The notes: generated from the sequence alone by a model not told the origin. A DNA stretch of 64,000 nt from Streptomyces chumphonensis (GCF_014779715.1 NZ_JACXYU010000001.1:496001-560000), one strand, 5' to 3'. Numbered from the stretch's first letter, positions 34,964-44,199 are shown. Numbers and translations are program-made.

Positions 34964-36379
34964 TTAGATGTCGAAGTAGAGCTCGAACTCGTGGGGGTGC
35001 GGGCGGAGCTGCATCGGGGCGATCTCGTTGGTGCGCTTGTAGTCGATCCAGGTCTCGATGAGGTCGCTCGTGAAGACGCCGCCGGCCTGCAGGTACTCGT
35101 TGTCCTCCTCCAGGGCGTCGAGGACGGCCGGGAGGGAGGTGGGCACCTGCGGGACGCCCGCGTGCTCCTCGGGGGCGAGCTCGTAGAGGTCCTTGTCGAT
35201 CGGCTCGGCCGGCTCGATCTTGTTCTTCACGCCGTCCAGGCCGGCCATCAGGAGGGCGGCGAAGGCCAGGTACGGGTTGGAGGACGGGTCCGGGGCGCGG
35301 AACTCGACGCGCTTGGCCTTCGGGTTCGAGCCGGTGATCGGGATACGCATCGCGGCGGAGCGGTTGCGCTGCGAGTAGACCAGGTTGACCGGCGCCTCGA
35401 AGCCGGGCACCAGGCGGTGGTAGGAGTTCACCGTCGGGTTGGTGAAGGCCAGCAGCGAGGGGGCGTGCTTGAGGATGCCGCCGATGTAGTAGCGGGCGGT
35501 GTCCGAGAGGCCCGCGTAGCCCTGCTCGTCGTAGAAGAGGGGCTCGCCGCCGCTCCACAGGGACTGGTGGACGTGCATGCCGGAGCCGTTGTCGCCGAAG
35601 ATCGGCTTGGGCATGAAGGTGGCGGTCTTGTTGTTGCGCCAGGCGACGTTCTTCACGATGTACTTGAAGAGCATCAGGTCGTCGGCGGCGGCGAGGAGCG
35701 TGTTGAACTTGTAGTTGATCTCGGCCTGACCGGCGGTGCCCACCTCGTGGTGCTGGCGCTCGACCTCCAGGCCGGCCTTGGCCAGCTCCAGGGAGATCTC
35801 GGCGCGCAGGTCGGCGAAGTGGTCGACCGGCGGGGCCGGGAAGTAGCCGCCCTTGTAGCGGACCTTGTACCCGCGGTTGCCGCCGTCCTCGATCGCGCCG
35901 GTGTTCCAGGCGCCGGCCACGGAGTCGATGTGGTAGTAGCCGGCGTTGGCCTTGGTCTCGAAGCGGACGTCGTCGAAGACGTAGAACTCCGCCTCGGGGC
36001 CGAAGAAGGCGGTGTCGGCGATGCCGGAGGATGCGAGGTAGGCCTCGGCCTTCTTCGCCACGTTCCGCGGGTCACGGCTGTACTGCTCGCCGGTGATCGG
36101 GTCGTGGATGAAGAAGTTGACGTTGAGGGTGGCGTCCTTGCGGAACGGGTCCAGGCGGGCGGTGGACAGGTCGGCGACGAGCGCCATGTCCGACTCGTGG
36201 ATGGCCTGGAAGCCGCGGATCGAGGAGCCGTCGAACATCAGGTTCTCGGCCGGGTCGAACGTGGCGGCCGGCACCGTGAAGTGCTGCATGATCCCGGGAA
36301 GGTCGCAGAAGCGGACGTCGACGAATTTCACGTCGTTGTCCGAGATGAACTTCTTCGCTTCGTCGGCGTTCTGGAACAT
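34964..36379 (-). CDS. glnA: Glutamine synthetase type I
   Basis: A 471-residue GSI-beta glutamine synthetase making glutamine from glutamate, ammonia and ATP as a dodecamer. Signatures: [25 protein letters not shown]-like [22 protein letters not shown], and NRSAAMRIP. The adenylylation tyrosine is Tyr399 in DLYELAPEE, so GlnE-type control is expected. The ATG follows a GGAGGACTTGG ribosome site. A four-element GlnR box lies about 100-135 bases upstream. The synteny (glnA, RDD protein, DUF4191 protein, lipA, lipB) is the usual Streptomyces order. Confidence 0.97.
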   Translation of the reverse strand: MFQNADEAKKFISDNDVKFVDVRFCDLPGIMQHFTVPAATFDPAENLMFDGSSIRGFQAIHESDMALVADLSTARLDPFRKDATLNVNFFIHDPITGEQYSRDPRNVAKKAEAYLASSGIADTAFFGPEAEFYVFDDVRFETKANAGYYHIDSVAGAWNTGAIEDGGNRGYKVRYKGGYFPAPPVDHFADLRAEISLELAKAGLEVERQHHEVGTAGQAEINYKFNTLLAAADDLMLFKYIVKNVAWRNNKTATFMPKPIFGDNGSGMHVHQSLWSGGEPLFYDEQGYAGLSDTARYYIGGILKHAPSLLAFTNPTVNSYHRLVPGFEAPVNLVYSQRNRSAAMRIPITGSNPKAKRVEFRAPDPSSNPYLAFAALLMAGLDGVKNKIEPAEPIDKDLYELAPEEHAGVPQVPTSLPAVLDALEEDNEYLQAGGVFTSDLIETWIDYKRTNEIAPMQLRPHPHEFELYFDI

Positions 36380-36475
36380 CCAAGTCCTCCTAGTCCCGCC
36401 TCGACGGGACGGGATTGCAGCTTAAGGTCGCAGCCCAGTGCGGTGGTCCGCTGGGCTCGACCCTAGGCATGCGGG

Positions 36476-36513
36476 ATTTCTCCAGCATGACCCGATTGTT
36501 TCGCCGATGTTAA
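36476..36513 (-). promoter_or_regulatory. GlnR binding region upstream of glnA
   Basis: On the glnA strand the order is TTAAC-n6-GAAAC-n6-GTCAT-n6-GAAAT. This is the alternating gTnAC/GaAAC four-box arrangement with six-base spacers recognised by the nitrogen regulator GlnR. Two of the four boxes have a single mismatch. Confidence 0.85.
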
Positions 36514-36623
36514 CCGGGTCGCTCCGGTTTCGGCTGGTGCGGCGCTTGAGGCTCGCGGGGTCCGCCGCGTCGTATACCTCCGGGGTCCGCCCGGTCGCCG
36601 TCGGGTGCCTGGGCCGTCCGGGT

Positions 36624-36629
36624 TACCGT
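36624..36629 (+). promoter_or_regulatory. -10 element (TACCGT), leaderless-type
   Basis: TACCGT fits TANNNT and ends six bases before the GTG of the RDD gene, with no ribosome site. Confidence 0.45.
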
Positions 36630-36635
36630 GGTCGG

Positions 36636-37106
36636 GTGGACAAAAGGCAGGCAATCGGATCATGGCTGTCCGGCCCGCAGGCCGCGGCCGAGGACTTGCT
36701 GGGCGCGGACTTCGGCTACCGCGGTGAGCGGCTGGGGCTGCCCCGGGAGGGGCCCGGGTCGGTCGCGCCCACCGGGCGCCGGATCGGCGCCGTCTTCATC
36801 GACTGGATGCTGTGCCTGCTGATCGGGTACGGGCTGCTGTCCGGCGACGGCATGTCGAGCGCGGGCAACTGGGCGCTGCTCGTCTTCGGGGTGATGTCGC
36901 TGCTGCTGGTGGGCACGCTGGGCTTCACTCCGGGCAAGCGGCTGCTGGGCCTGCGGGTGGTCTCGGTGCAGGGCGGGCGGCTGACGTTCCCCAGGGCGGC
37001 GCTGCGGACGGCCCTGCTGCTCCTGTTCATCCCGGCGGTGGTGTGGGACCGCGACGCGCGGGGGCTGCACGACCGGCTGGCGCACGCGGTGCAGGTCCGC
37101 ATGTGA
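36636..37106 (+). CDS. RDD-family membrane protein
   Basis: A 156-residue RDD protein. APTGRRIGAVFIDWMLCLLI carries the Arg and Asp of the first transmembrane segment, GFTPGKRLLGLRVV is the conserved cytoplasmic loop, and DRDARGLHDRLAHAVQV is the C-terminal RDD/LHD element. Three membrane segments are seen. It is divergent from glnA, as in other Streptomyces. The GTG start has a TACCGT -10 element six bases upstream. The molecular role is unknown; the family may handle ions or lipids. Confidence 0.88.
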   Translation: MDKRQAIGSWLSGPQAAAEDLLGADFGYRGERLGLPREGPGSVAPTGRRIGAVFIDWMLCLLIGYGLLSGDGMSSAGNWALLVFGVMSLLLVGTLGFTPGKRLLGLRVVSVQGGRLTFPRAALRTALLLLFIPAVVWDRDARGLHDRLAHAVQVRM

Positions 37107-37152
37107 GACGGGCGCCGGGCGCGCGCCGGGGCCCGGTGCGCGCACGGCGCGG

Positions 37153-37200
37153 AACGGCCGTGGGGCCCGCCGGAGGTTCCGGTCGGGCCCCACGGCCGTT
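37153..37200. terminator. Strong bidirectional hairpin terminator
   Basis: AACGGCCGTGGGGCCCG and its exact complement form a 17-bp stem; the 14-base loop contains a further CCGG/CCGG pairing. It lies between the convergent RDD and DUF4191 genes and can serve both. Confidence 0.88.
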
Positions 37201-37222
37201 GGTTCGGGTCCGTCGGTGCGGT

Positions 37223-37921
37223 TCAGCGGCGGCCGCCGCCGCTGGGTCCCTTCGGCATCCGCATACCCTTCGGCATGGGGCCTTTGGGAATCGGCATATT
37301 GCTCATCAGGTCCCCGACGGCCCGGAGCCGGTCGTTGACCTCCGTCACCTGTGAGCCCGCGAGGACGCGCGGCTTCTTGACGATCGTCGTGCGCAGCTTC
37401 TTGAGCGGCACCTCGCCCTCGCCGTTGCCGACGATGATCTGGTGCACGGGGACGTCGCCCAGCAGGCGCGCCATCTTCCGCTTCTCGGACCCCAGCAGGT
37501 TCCGCAGCCGGTTCGGGTTGCCCTCGGCCACGAGGACGACGCCGGGGCGGCCGACCGCCCGGTGGACGACGTCCTGGCTGCGGTTGATCGCGACGGCCGG
37601 GGTGACGTTCCACCCCCGCCCGATGTTGTCCAGTACCGCCGCCGCCGCTCCGGGCTGGCCCTCCATCTGTCCGAAGGCCGCCCGCTCGGCGCGGCGCCCG
37701 AAGACGATCGCCACCGCGAGGAAGGCCAGCAGGAATCCGAGGATGCCCAGGTAGATCGGGTGCCCGATCAGGAAGCCGATCGCGAGGACGACGCCGAAGG
37801 TGATCAGCCCCACGCCCAGCAGGATGAACCCGATCCAGCGATCAGCCCGCCGGGTCATCGTGTAGGTCAGGCCGATCTGCTTGAGTCGCCCTGGGGTCTC
37901 GGATTGTTCCTTCCTCGCCAT
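37223..37921 (-). CDS. DUF4191 membrane protein
   Basis: A 232-residue protein with two adjacent transmembrane helices near the N terminus (WIGFILLGVGLITFGVVLA and YLGILGFLLAFLAVAIVF). A cytoplasmic domain with GRGWNVTPAVAINRSQDVVHR and RPGVVLVAEG follows. This is the DUF4191 architecture, conserved next to lipA in actinobacteria. The C-terminal 25 residues are a Met/Pro/Lys/Gly-rich tail of PMPKGMRMPKG type. No function is established. It lies ten bases downstream of the next small gene on the same strand and is probably co-transcribed with it. Confidence 0.85.
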   Translation of the reverse strand: MARKEQSETPGRLKQIGLTYTMTRRADRWIGFILLGVGLITFGVVLAIGFLIGHPIYLGILGFLLAFLAVAIVFGRRAERAAFGQMEGQPGAAAAVLDNIGRGWNVTPAVAINRSQDVVHRAVGRPGVVLVAEGNPNRLRNLLGSEKRKMARLLGDVPVHQIIVGNGEGEVPLKKLRTTIVKKPRVLAGSQVTEVNDRLRAVGDLMSNMPIPKGPMPKGMRMPKGPSGGGRR

Positions 37922-37931
37922 AGGGGGAAGT

Positions 37932-38156
37932 TTACGTGGCCTCGGAAGTGCCTTCCGCTGCGGCCTCCAGGACGTGGGCGGCCTCCCTGCGGTCCCGGGC
38001 CCGGCGGCGGTCCTCCAGGACGGAGGTCCAGGCGTTGCGGCGGGCCGTGGCGTGGCCGCCGCGCAGCAGGACGGACTCCAGGGCCAGCAGCGCCGTGGAG
38101 AGGCCGGGACGGCCGGGGGTCACCGTGACGTCGTCGCGAACGGGGCGGGGCGGCAT
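37932..38156 (-). CDS. Small conserved hypothetical protein
   Basis: A 74-residue protein beginning MPPRPVRDDVTVTPGRPG, followed by an amphipathic Leu/Arg-rich region (STALLALESVLLRGG) and a charged helix (SVLEDRRRARDRREAAHVLE). GGAGGAACAGTC directly precedes the ATG, which decides the start over an upstream in-frame ATG. It has no recognisable domain. Position between the DUF4191 gene and lipA is the usual Streptomyces arrangement. Confidence 0.7.
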   Translation of the reverse strand: MPPRPVRDDVTVTPGRPGLSTALLALESVLLRGGHATARRNAWTSVLEDRRRARDRREAAHVLEAAAEGTSEAT

Positions 38157-38328
38157 GACTGTTCCTCCACGAGGAGTGGCGTCGGCATACGCGGTACGTG
38201 ACAACAGCATCACCGAACGGTGTTACCACCGTATGACCGGACGGTCAAAACGGACGAACGGTTTTCCCGCAGGGGGCCGCACCCCGACGGCCCGCGCGCA
38301 TGGCTGGTCGGCCGACTCGGGCGGGCGC

Positions 38329-38380
38329 GGTGGCCCGGCGCCGGGCCACCGGCCGTCAGGCGCCGGGCCACCGGCCGTCA
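38329..38380. terminator. Duplicated 22-bp palindromic terminator after lipA
   Basis: A 22-base unit beginning GGCGCCGGGCCACCGG occurs twice in direct tandem (38337-38358 and 38359-38380). The second copy includes the lipA stop codon. The sequence from 38329 to 38350 is itself a perfect 22-base palindrome (GGTGGCCCGGC plus complement). The arrangement can form alternative stable hairpins at the end of lipA. Confidence 0.7.
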
Positions 38381-39322
38381 GGCGGCGGAGGACGCCTCCG
38401 CGCGGCGGTCGATCGCCTGCTGGTAGAGGCGGCCGGCGCGGTAGGACGAGCGGACCAGGGGGCCGGACATGACGCCGGCGTAGCCCATCTCCTCCGCCTC
38501 CTCCTGGAGCTCCACGAACTCGTGCGGCTTGACCCAGCGCTCGACGGGGTGGTGGCGCGGCGTGGGGCGCAGGTACTGCGTGATCGTGATGAGCTCGCAG
38601 CCCGCGTCGTGCAGGTCGCGCAGGGCCTGGCTGACCTCTTCGCGGGTCTCGCCCATGCCGAGGATGAGGTTCGACTTGGTGACGAGGCCGTCCTCGCGGG
38701 CGCGGGTGATGACCTCCAGCGACCGCTCGTAGCGGAAGGCCGGGCGGATGCGCTTGAAGATGCGCGGCACGGTCTCGACGTTGTGGGCCAGCACCTCGGG
38801 GCGGGAGGAGAAGACCTCCGCCAGCTGCTCGGGCACGGCGTTGAAGTCGGGGATGAGCAGCTCGACGCCCGTGCCGGGCATGAGGGCGTGGATCTGGCGG
38901 ACCGTTTCGGCGTAGAGCCAGGATCCGCCGTCCTCCAGGTCGTCGCGGGCGACGCCGGTGATGGTGGCGTACCGCAGCTCCATCTGCTGGACGGACTCGG
39001 CGACGCGACGCGGCTCGTCGCGGTCCAGCTCGGCCGGCTTGCCGGTGTCGATCTGGCAGAAGTCGCAGCGCCGGGTGCACTGCTCACCGCCGATGAGGAA
39101 CGTCGCCTCGCGGTCCTCCCAGCACTCGAAGATGTTGGGGCAGCCCGCCTCCTGGCAGACCGTGTGCAGCCCCTCCCGCTTCACCAGGGACTGAAGGGCG
39201 TTGTACTCCGGCCCCATCTTGGCCCGGGTCTTGATCCACTCGGGCTTGCGCTCGATGGGGGTCTGGCTGTTGCGGACCTCCAGTCGGAGCATCTTGCGAC
39301 CGTCGGGTGCGACAGCGGACAC
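38378..39322 (-). CDS. lipA: Lipoyl synthase
   Basis: A 314-residue radical-SAM lipoyl synthase that inserts two sulfurs into protein-bound octanoyl groups. The auxiliary cluster motif is [12 protein letters not shown]. The radical-SAM motif is [17 protein letters not shown]-like [14 protein letters not shown] and GLMVGLGET-like [12 protein letters not shown] are conserved. The arginine-serine-tyrosine end of the family appears as VRSSYRAG. The GTG start ([15 protein letters not shown]) has GAGGAGCCGGAC upstream; a longer frame was rejected. It lies downstream of lipB on the same strand. Confidence 0.95.
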   Translation of the reverse strand: MSAVAPDGRKMLRLEVRNSQTPIERKPEWIKTRAKMGPEYNALQSLVKREGLHTVCQEAGCPNIFECWEDREATFLIGGEQCTRRCDFCQIDTGKPAELDRDEPRRVAESVQQMELRYATITGVARDDLEDGGSWLYAETVRQIHALMPGTGVELLIPDFNAVPEQLAEVFSSRPEVLAHNVETVPRIFKRIRPAFRYERSLEVITRAREDGLVTKSNLILGMGETREEVSQALRDLHDAGCELITITQYLRPTPRHHPVERWVKPHEFVELQEEAEEMGYAGVMSGPLVRSSYRAGRLYQQAIDRRAEASSAA

Positions 39323-39459
39323 GTCCGGCTCCTCAGGTTTCGATTCCTCGGCGCGTCCCAGGGTACGCCCCGTCTTCGGTGGTCCTCCCACCACGTCCGG
39401 CCAGGTGATCGCAGGACGGCACGACACGGCGGCTACCCGCCGGTAGAACGTCCGTGCGA

Positions 39460-40251
39460 TCAGACCGCGCGCGGCAGCGGCACGGACTCCTCCAGGACGA
39501 CCCGCAGGTGCTTCTCGACGACCGGCAGCACCTCGGTGACGCTCACCGGGCGGCCGAGCTCCCCGGAGAGCGAGGTGACGCCCGCGTCCCGGATGCCGCA
39601 GGGCACGATGCGGTCGAAGGAGGTGTTGTCGGAATCACAGTTCAGGGAGAAGCCGTGCATGGTGACGCCCTTGGCGACGCGGATGCCGATGGCGGCGAGC
39701 TTGCGGTCCTCGCCGCGCTGGCCGGCGTTGGAGGGCGCGTACTCCGGACCCATGAGACGGGTGTCGTACTCCTCGTCCTGGAGGCGGGGGTCGAAGTCCA
39801 GCGCGAGGCCGCCCAGTGACGGGCCGCCCTCGCCCTCCCCCGTCGGCGCGCCGAGGACCCAGACGCCGCTGCGGCCCTCCAGCCGGGAGGTCTCCAGGCC
39901 GAACTCGGCGCAGGTGCGGATCAGCGCCTCCTCCAGGCGGCGCACGTGCGCGACGACGTCGACCGGGCGCGGGAGCTTCAGGATCGGGTAGCCGACGAGC
40001 TGGCCGGGACCGTGCCAGGTGATCTTGCCGCCGCGGTCCACGTCGACGACCGGAGTGCCGTCCAGCGGGCGCTCGCTCTCCAGGGTGCGGCGCCCTGCGG
40101 TGTAGACGGGTCGGTGCTCCAGCAGCAGGCACGTGTCGGGGATCTCGTCCGCGAACCGCGCGGCGTGCACCTCCCGCTGCCGCTCCCACGCCTCGCGGTA
40201 GTCCACGGCGTCCGCGCCGAAGCCCAGGTGGACGTAGGCCAGCTCACTCAC
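39460..40251 (-). CDS. lipB: Octanoyl-ACP:protein octanoyltransferase
   Basis: A 263-residue Lip[28 protein letters not shown] and [22 protein letters not shown] match the family; the last contains the catalytic lysine, and the nucleophilic cysteine is in FDRIVPCGI. It transfers octanoate from ACP to lipoyl domains, the substrate of LipA. An insertion of about 20 residues ([20 protein letters not shown]) interrupts the usual core after residue 145. The GTG start follows GAGGAGCGGCC. A 9-base tandem repeat sits immediately upstream. Confidence 0.94.
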   Translation of the reverse strand: MSELAYVHLGFGADAVDYREAWERQREVHAARFADEIPDTCLLLEHRPVYTAGRRTLESERPLDGTPVVDVDRGGKITWHGPGQLVGYPILKLPRPVDVVAHVRRLEEALIRTCAEFGLETSRLEGRSGVWVLGAPTGEGEGGPSLGGLALDFDPRLQDEEYDTRLMGPEYAPSNAGQRGEDRKLAAIGIRVAKGVTMHGFSLNCDSDNTSFDRIVPCGIRDAGVTSLSGELGRPVSVTEVLPVVEKHLRVVLEESVPLPRAV

Positions 40252-40262
40252 GGCCGCTCCTC

Positions 40263-40316
40263 TTCTCGACGTTCTCGACGTTCGCGCCGTTCTCGCCGTT
40301 CTCGACGTTCGCGCCC
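40263..40316. repeat. Six imperfect tandem 9-base repeats upstream of lipB
   Basis: Units in order: TTCTCGACG, TTCTCGACG, TTCGCGCCG, TTCTCGCCG, TTCTCGACG, TTCGCGCCC. The array begins 12 bases from the lipB start codon, so it lies in the 5' leader or promoter. The rest of the 299-base gap to the next gene shows no other element I recognise. Confidence 0.85.
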
Positions 40317-40550
40317 TTTCACAGGACGTTCTCGTCCGGCGGCGCCGACGCACCCGCCCCCTCACTCTACGGCGGCACCCGAACGGGGTACGGCGGTGGC
40401 CGCGCCGTACGGAACCGTTCCTGCCTCACACGTACGGATGAATACCGGGGGTCACTCTGCATATGCCCTGCTCAGAGGGCTAAGTTCACGCCCGTTCCGC
40501 AGGGCGCCCAGGCGTCCCCACCGTCCGAGGGGCAGGAGACCGCACAGCCG

Positions 40551-42116
40551 ATGCCAACGGAACCACCCGGGACCCGACCGTCCCCGCAGCGCACCCACAA
40601 CCGGCAGCTCGCCGCACTCATCGCCGAGGCGGGATTCTCCAACGCGGGCCTCGCCCGGCGCGTGGACCAGCTGGGCCTGGAACACGGGCTCGACCTGCGC
40701 TACGACAAGACGTCCGTCACCCGGTGGCTGCGCGGCCAGCAACCACGCGGCACCACACCCGCCCTGATCGCCGAGGTCTTCACCCGACGGCTGGGCCGTC
40801 GCCTGTCCGCCCAGGACCTCGGCCTCGATCCGTGCGCCCCGGTCTACGCCGGGCTCGAGTTCGCCGCGACGAGCGCGGAGGCCGTGGACATCGTGAGCGG
40901 CCTGTGGCGCAAGGACGCCGGCAGCCACCGCGAACTGCGGAAGATCGCGTTCACCCCCGCCGGCCTCGTCGTGCCCAGCCGGGACTGGCTGATCGGCCGC
41001 CCCGACGACCGGGTGGGACGCGGAGAGCCCGCGCCGCAACCGCCCCCCGCCCGCGTCCCGGTGCAGGGCAGCCGGGTCGGACCGCTCGCCGGCGGGCCCG
41101 GCGTTGGGCTGTCCGGCGGCGGACCGCTCGGCGGCGTGCCGCCGGGCGGCCGGGCGCCGCGCACGGAGCGGCCGGAGCGGCCGGAGCTGGTGGAACGCTG
41201 CCCGGGGCAGCGGGTCACCGCCGGCGATGTGACGGCGCTGCGCTCCGTCGCGGACCTGTTCCACGCGCTGGACGAGGCGCACGGCGGCGGCCACGCCCGG
41301 CAGGCGCTGGTGCGGTACCTGGAGCACGAGGCCGAGCCGATGCTGCGCGGCACCTTCGGGGACGCGCTCGGCCGACGGCTGTTCGCGGCGGCGGCCGACC
41401 TGACGCGGCTCGCGGGGTGGACGGCGTACGACGTCGCCGCGCACGGGCTGGCACAGCGGTACTACGTGCAGGCCCTGCGGCTCTCGCAGGCGGCCGGGGA
41501 CCGGCCGTACGGCGCGTACGTGCTGGCGACGATGAGCGCGCAGGCGGTCTACCTGGGGCACGGCCGGGAGGCGGTGCAGCTGGCGCGGGTGGCGCAGCAG
41601 GGGGTGGGTCCGGGCGGGCCGGCCGCCGTGCAGGGTCTGCTGCACGCGGTGGAGGCGCGCGGGCACGCCCTGCTGGGCGAGGCACGCTCGGCCGCGGCGG
41701 CGCTGACCCGCGCGGAACGCGCTCTGGAGACGATGGGGCGGGACCGGGACGAGGGGGAGGGGCAGTGGGCGCGGGCGTTCGACGAGGCCCGCTTCGCCGA
41801 CGAGTCGGGTCACTGCCACCGGGACCTCCAGCAGTACCGGACGGCCGCGCAGCATTCCGAGCGGGCGCTGCGGCTGCGCGGTGGCGGGCCGGGGCGCGGG
41901 ACGGTGCTCAGTCGGCTCGTGCTGGCGACGGCCCGCCTGGGGCTGGGCGAGATCGACGGGGCGTGCGAGCTGGCGGCGGAGGCGGCGGGCGGCGCGTTCG
42001 AGCTGCGCTCGATGCGGGCCCACGAGTACGTGCGGGACTTCGAGCGCCGGCTGGAGCCCTACCGGGACACGGCTGCCGCACGCGGGTACCGCGAACGCGT
42101 CGCGGCCTTCGGCTGA
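40551..42116 (+). CDS. TPR-type regulatory protein with N-terminal helix-turn-helix
   Basis: A 521-residue protein. Residues about 16-75 form an XRE-like helix-turn-helix region (LIAEAGFSNAGLARRVDQLG and YDKTSVTRWLRGQQPRG). A Gly/Pro-rich linker follows (about 160-205), then helical TPR-like repeats (LFHALDEAHGGGHARQALVR, AQRYYVQALRLSQAAGD, AVQLARVAQQGVG). This is the architecture of Streptomyces NsdA-like regulators of development and antibiotic production. Its location beside lipB is conserved in the genus. No ligand can be read. Confidence 0.75.
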   Translation: MPTEPPGTRPSPQRTHNRQLAALIAEAGFSNAGLARRVDQLGLEHGLDLRYDKTSVTRWLRGQQPRGTTPALIAEVFTRRLGRRLSAQDLGLDPCAPVYAGLEFAATSAEAVDIVSGLWRKDAGSHRELRKIAFTPAGLVVPSRDWLIGRPDDRVGRGEPAPQPPPARVPVQGSRVGPLAGGPGVGLSGGGPLGGVPPGGRAPRTERPERPELVERCPGQRVTAGDVTALRSVADLFHALDEAHGGGHARQALVRYLEHEAEPMLRGTFGDALGRRLFAAAADLTRLAGWTAYDVAAHGLAQRYYVQALRLSQAAGDRPYGAYVLATMSAQAVYLGHGREAVQLARVAQQGVGPGGPAAVQGLLHAVEARGHALLGEARSAAAALTRAERALETMGRDRDEGEGQWARAFDEARFADESGHCHRDLQQYRTAAQHSERALRLRGGGPGRGTVLSRLVLATARLGLGEIDGACELAAEAAGGAFELRSMRAHEYVRDFERRLEPYRDTAAARGYRERVAAFG

Positions 42117-42127
42117 CGCTCGCACCC

Positions 42128-42179
42128 GTCACCCGGATAGCGGAGGCAGGCCATGCCCGGCGGGCGCTATCCGGGTGAC
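42128..42179. promoter_or_regulatory. 14-bp inverted repeat upstream of the S66 peptidase gene
   Basis: GTCACCCGGATAGC and its exact complement GCTATCCGGGTGAC are separated by 24 bases. The right arm overlaps the expected -35 region of the peptidase gene, while the left arm starts 12 bases after the TPR-regulator stop. It may act as an operator, a terminator, or both. Confidence 0.55.
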
Positions 42180-42198
42180 GCCGTGCGGGCCCGGCGGC

Positions 42199-42204
42199 TA
42201 GCGT
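42199..42204 (+). promoter_or_regulatory. -10 element (TAGCGT), leaderless-type
   Basis: TAGCGT ends six bases before the ATG of the S66 peptidase gene, without an intervening ribosome site. Confidence 0.5.
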
Positions 42205-42210
42205 GCGGGA

Positions 42211-43278
42211 ATGGTTGCCTCAGTGGAACCGGCGACGGAGCCGGTGTATCCGCCCAAGCCCCGGCCCGGGGACCGCGTCGCGGTGGTCTCGCCCTCCGGC
42301 GGGCTCGGAGAAACGTTCCCGCTGCCCTACGAGCTCGGGCTGCGGCGGCTGCGCGAGGAGTTCGGGCTCGACGTCGTCGAGTACCCGGGCAGCCGGGCGG
42401 CGGGGCTCGGGCCCGCCGAGCGGGCGGCGGAGCTGCACGCGGCGTTCACGGACCCGACGGTGAAGGCGCTGATCGCCACCATCGGGGGTGACGACCAGAT
42501 CACCGTCCTGCCGCACCTGGACGCCGCGTTGGTACGGGCGCACCCGAAGCCGTTCCTCGGGTACAGCGACAACACGAACCTGCTGGCGTGGCTCAGCCGG
42601 TCGGCGGGCGTCGTCGGCTACCACGGCGGCAGCGTGATGGTGGAGTTCGGACGGCCGGGGCGGATGAGCGGGCTGACGAGCCGTTCGCTGCGGGCGGCGC
42701 TGTTCACCTCGGGCCCGTTCGAGCTGCGGGAGTCGCCGGTGTACGGGGACGTGAACACGCCGTGGGACGACCCCGCGACGTTCGCGGCCGAGCCGCGCAT
42801 GGACCCGTGCGACGGCTGGTGGTGGCACGAGCCGCACCGTGTGGTGGAGGGCCGGGGCTGGGGCGGCTGCCTGGAGATCCTGGCGTGGCTGCTGATGGCC
42901 GACCGGGAGACGGAGCCGGCGGAGCACTACGACGGCCGGGTGCTGTTCCTGGAGACCTCGGAGGAGCTGCCGCGCGCCGAGGAGGTCTACCGGACACTGC
43001 GCGCGATGGGTGAGCGCGGGCTGCTGCGTCGCTTCCCCGCCCTGCTGATGGCCCGGGCCCGCACGACGTCCGTGTTCGACCGGCGGGACGACGGGGCCCG
43101 CGCCCGCTACCGCGCCGAGCAGCGGGCCGCGGTGCTGCGGGCCCTGCGGGAGTACGCGCCGGAGACGATGGCGGTCTTCGACGTGGACTTCGGCCACACG
43201 GACCCGCAGCAGGTGCTGCCCCACGGCGGGACGATCCGGGTGGACGGCCCGGCCCGGCGGATCACCGTGACGTACTGA
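42211..43278 (+). CDS. S66-family peptidase (LD-carboxypeptidase/MccF-like)
   Basis: A 355-residue S66 serine peptidase. The nucleophile is Ser119 in GYSDNTNLL, the acid is Glu222 in GGCLEILAWLL, and the histidine is His329 in DFGHTDPQQ. The length and the WDDP/WWWHEP insertion resemble the MccF group, which inactivates microcin C-like peptidyl-nucleotides, rather than periplasmic-recycling LdcA; no signal peptide is present. Either peptidoglycan tetrapeptide recycling or self-protection is possible. The ATG sits seven bases after TAGCGT. Confidence 0.85.
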   Translation: MVASVEPATEPVYPPKPRPGDRVAVVSPSGGLGETFPLPYELGLRRLREEFGLDVVEYPGSRAAGLGPAERAAELHAAFTDPTVKALIATIGGDDQITVLPHLDAALVRAHPKPFLGYSDNTNLLAWLSRSAGVVGYHGGSVMVEFGRPGRMSGLTSRSLRAALFTSGPFELRESPVYGDVNTPWDDPATFAAEPRMDPCDGWWWHEPHRVVEGRGWGGCLEILAWLLMADRETEPAEHYDGRVLFLETSEELPRAEEVYRTLRAMGERGLLRRFPALLMARARTTSVFDRRDDGARARYRAEQRAAVLRALREYAPETMAVFDVDFGHTDPQQVLPHGGTIRVDGPARRITVTY

Positions 43279-43280
43279 AC

Positions 43281-43311
43281 CCGGCGGGCCCGGCGCCGCC
43301 CCGCCCGCCGG
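43281..43311. terminator. Hairpin between convergent genes
   Basis: CCGGCGGGC and GCCCGCCGG pair over 9 bp around a 13-base GC-rich loop, two bases after the S66 peptidase stop and nine bases from the oxidoreductase stop. Flanking GGCCCGGCG repeats may extend it. Confidence 0.65.
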
Positions 43312-43320
43312 GCCCGGCGC

Positions 43321-44199
43321 TCACCGCAGCCGGGCTTCCGCGGCGGCCAGGATCTCCGTGACGCGCAGCGCGTACGCGGCGTCGCAGGGGTGCGGCTCCT
43401 CCGCGAGGAGCGCGTCCACCGCCGCGGCGAAGGCGACGGGGGCGGGCTCCTCCCGCTCCGGCAGGCAGACGACGCCGGAGGTCCCCCGCAGTTCGGCGAC
43501 GACCCCGGCGGCGGCCGGGGGCACCGAGTGGGTGACGGTCACGGTGCTGGAGGCCCCGCCGGTGTGGCGCAGCGCCAGGTGGACGGTGTCGCCGGGGCCG
43601 CGCGCTGCGGTGACGGCGTCCGGGTCGTCCGGGTCGACGTCGCCGAGCACGGCGGTCAGCACGGACAGGGCGTGCGGGCCGACGTCCCACAGCGCGCCCT
43701 TCTCGCGCCGCCAGGGCGAGGCGGTGTAGGGGCTGTCGGCGCCCCCGAAGACGGGTGAGTACCAGTCGGCGCGGCCGGTGAACCAGTCGCCGGTGACACG
43801 CTGTTCGGCTATCCAGCGGGCGGAGGTCGGAGCGAAGCGGAGGGTGAAGAAGACGACGGAGCGCACCCCGGCCCGGCGGACGGCGTCGGCGACCTGCCGG
43901 GCCCCGGGCACGGTGGTGGCCAGCGGCTTGTCGAGCAGCAGGTGCTTGCCCGCCGCCGCGGCGCGCACGGCGAGCCCCGCCTGGACGTCGGGCGGCAGGG
44001 CGACGGCGACGGCGTCGCAGTCGGCGAACAGGTCGTCGACGTCGGTGTGGGCGCGCGTGCCGTGGCGTTCGGCGAGCGCGGCGGCGGCCTCGGGACGCCG
44101 CCCCCACACCCCGGCCAGCTCGGCGTGCGGGTGGGCGGCGAGGGCGAGGGCGTGGGTGCGCTCGGCCCACGGCCCGGTGCCCAGGAGGCCGAACCTCAC
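43321..44199 (-). CDS. Gfo/Idh/MocA-family oxidoreductase
   Basis: A 292-residue NAD(P)-dependent oxidoreductase. The Rossmann opening is RFGLLGTGPWAERTHALAL, and the catalytic lysine lies in KHLLLDKPLATT. The C-terminal domain contains GALWDVGPHALSVLTAVLG with the conserved histidine. It probably oxidises or reduces a sugar or inositol-type alcohol. The start overlaps the stop of the upstream tautomerase gene by four bases, so the two are coupled. Substrate unknown. Confidence 0.85.
   Translation of the reverse strand: MRFGLLGTGPWAERTHALALAAHPHAELAGVWGRRPEAAAALAERHGTRAHTDVDDLFADCDAVAVALPPDVQAGLAVRAAAAGKHLLLDKPLATTVPGARQVADAVRRAGVRSVVFFTLRFAPTSARWIAEQRVTGDWFTGRADWYSPVFGGADSPYTASPWRREKGALWDVGPHALSVLTAVLGDVDPDDPDAVTAARGPGDTVHLALRHTGGASSTVTVTHSVPPAAAGVVAELRGTSGVVCLPEREEPAPVAFAAAVDALLAEEPHPCDAAYALRVTEILAAAEARLR

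Noticed and set aside
40263-40316. CRISPR-like array upstream of lipB
   Set aside because: Units are nine bases in direct tandem without spacers; no cas gene is present.
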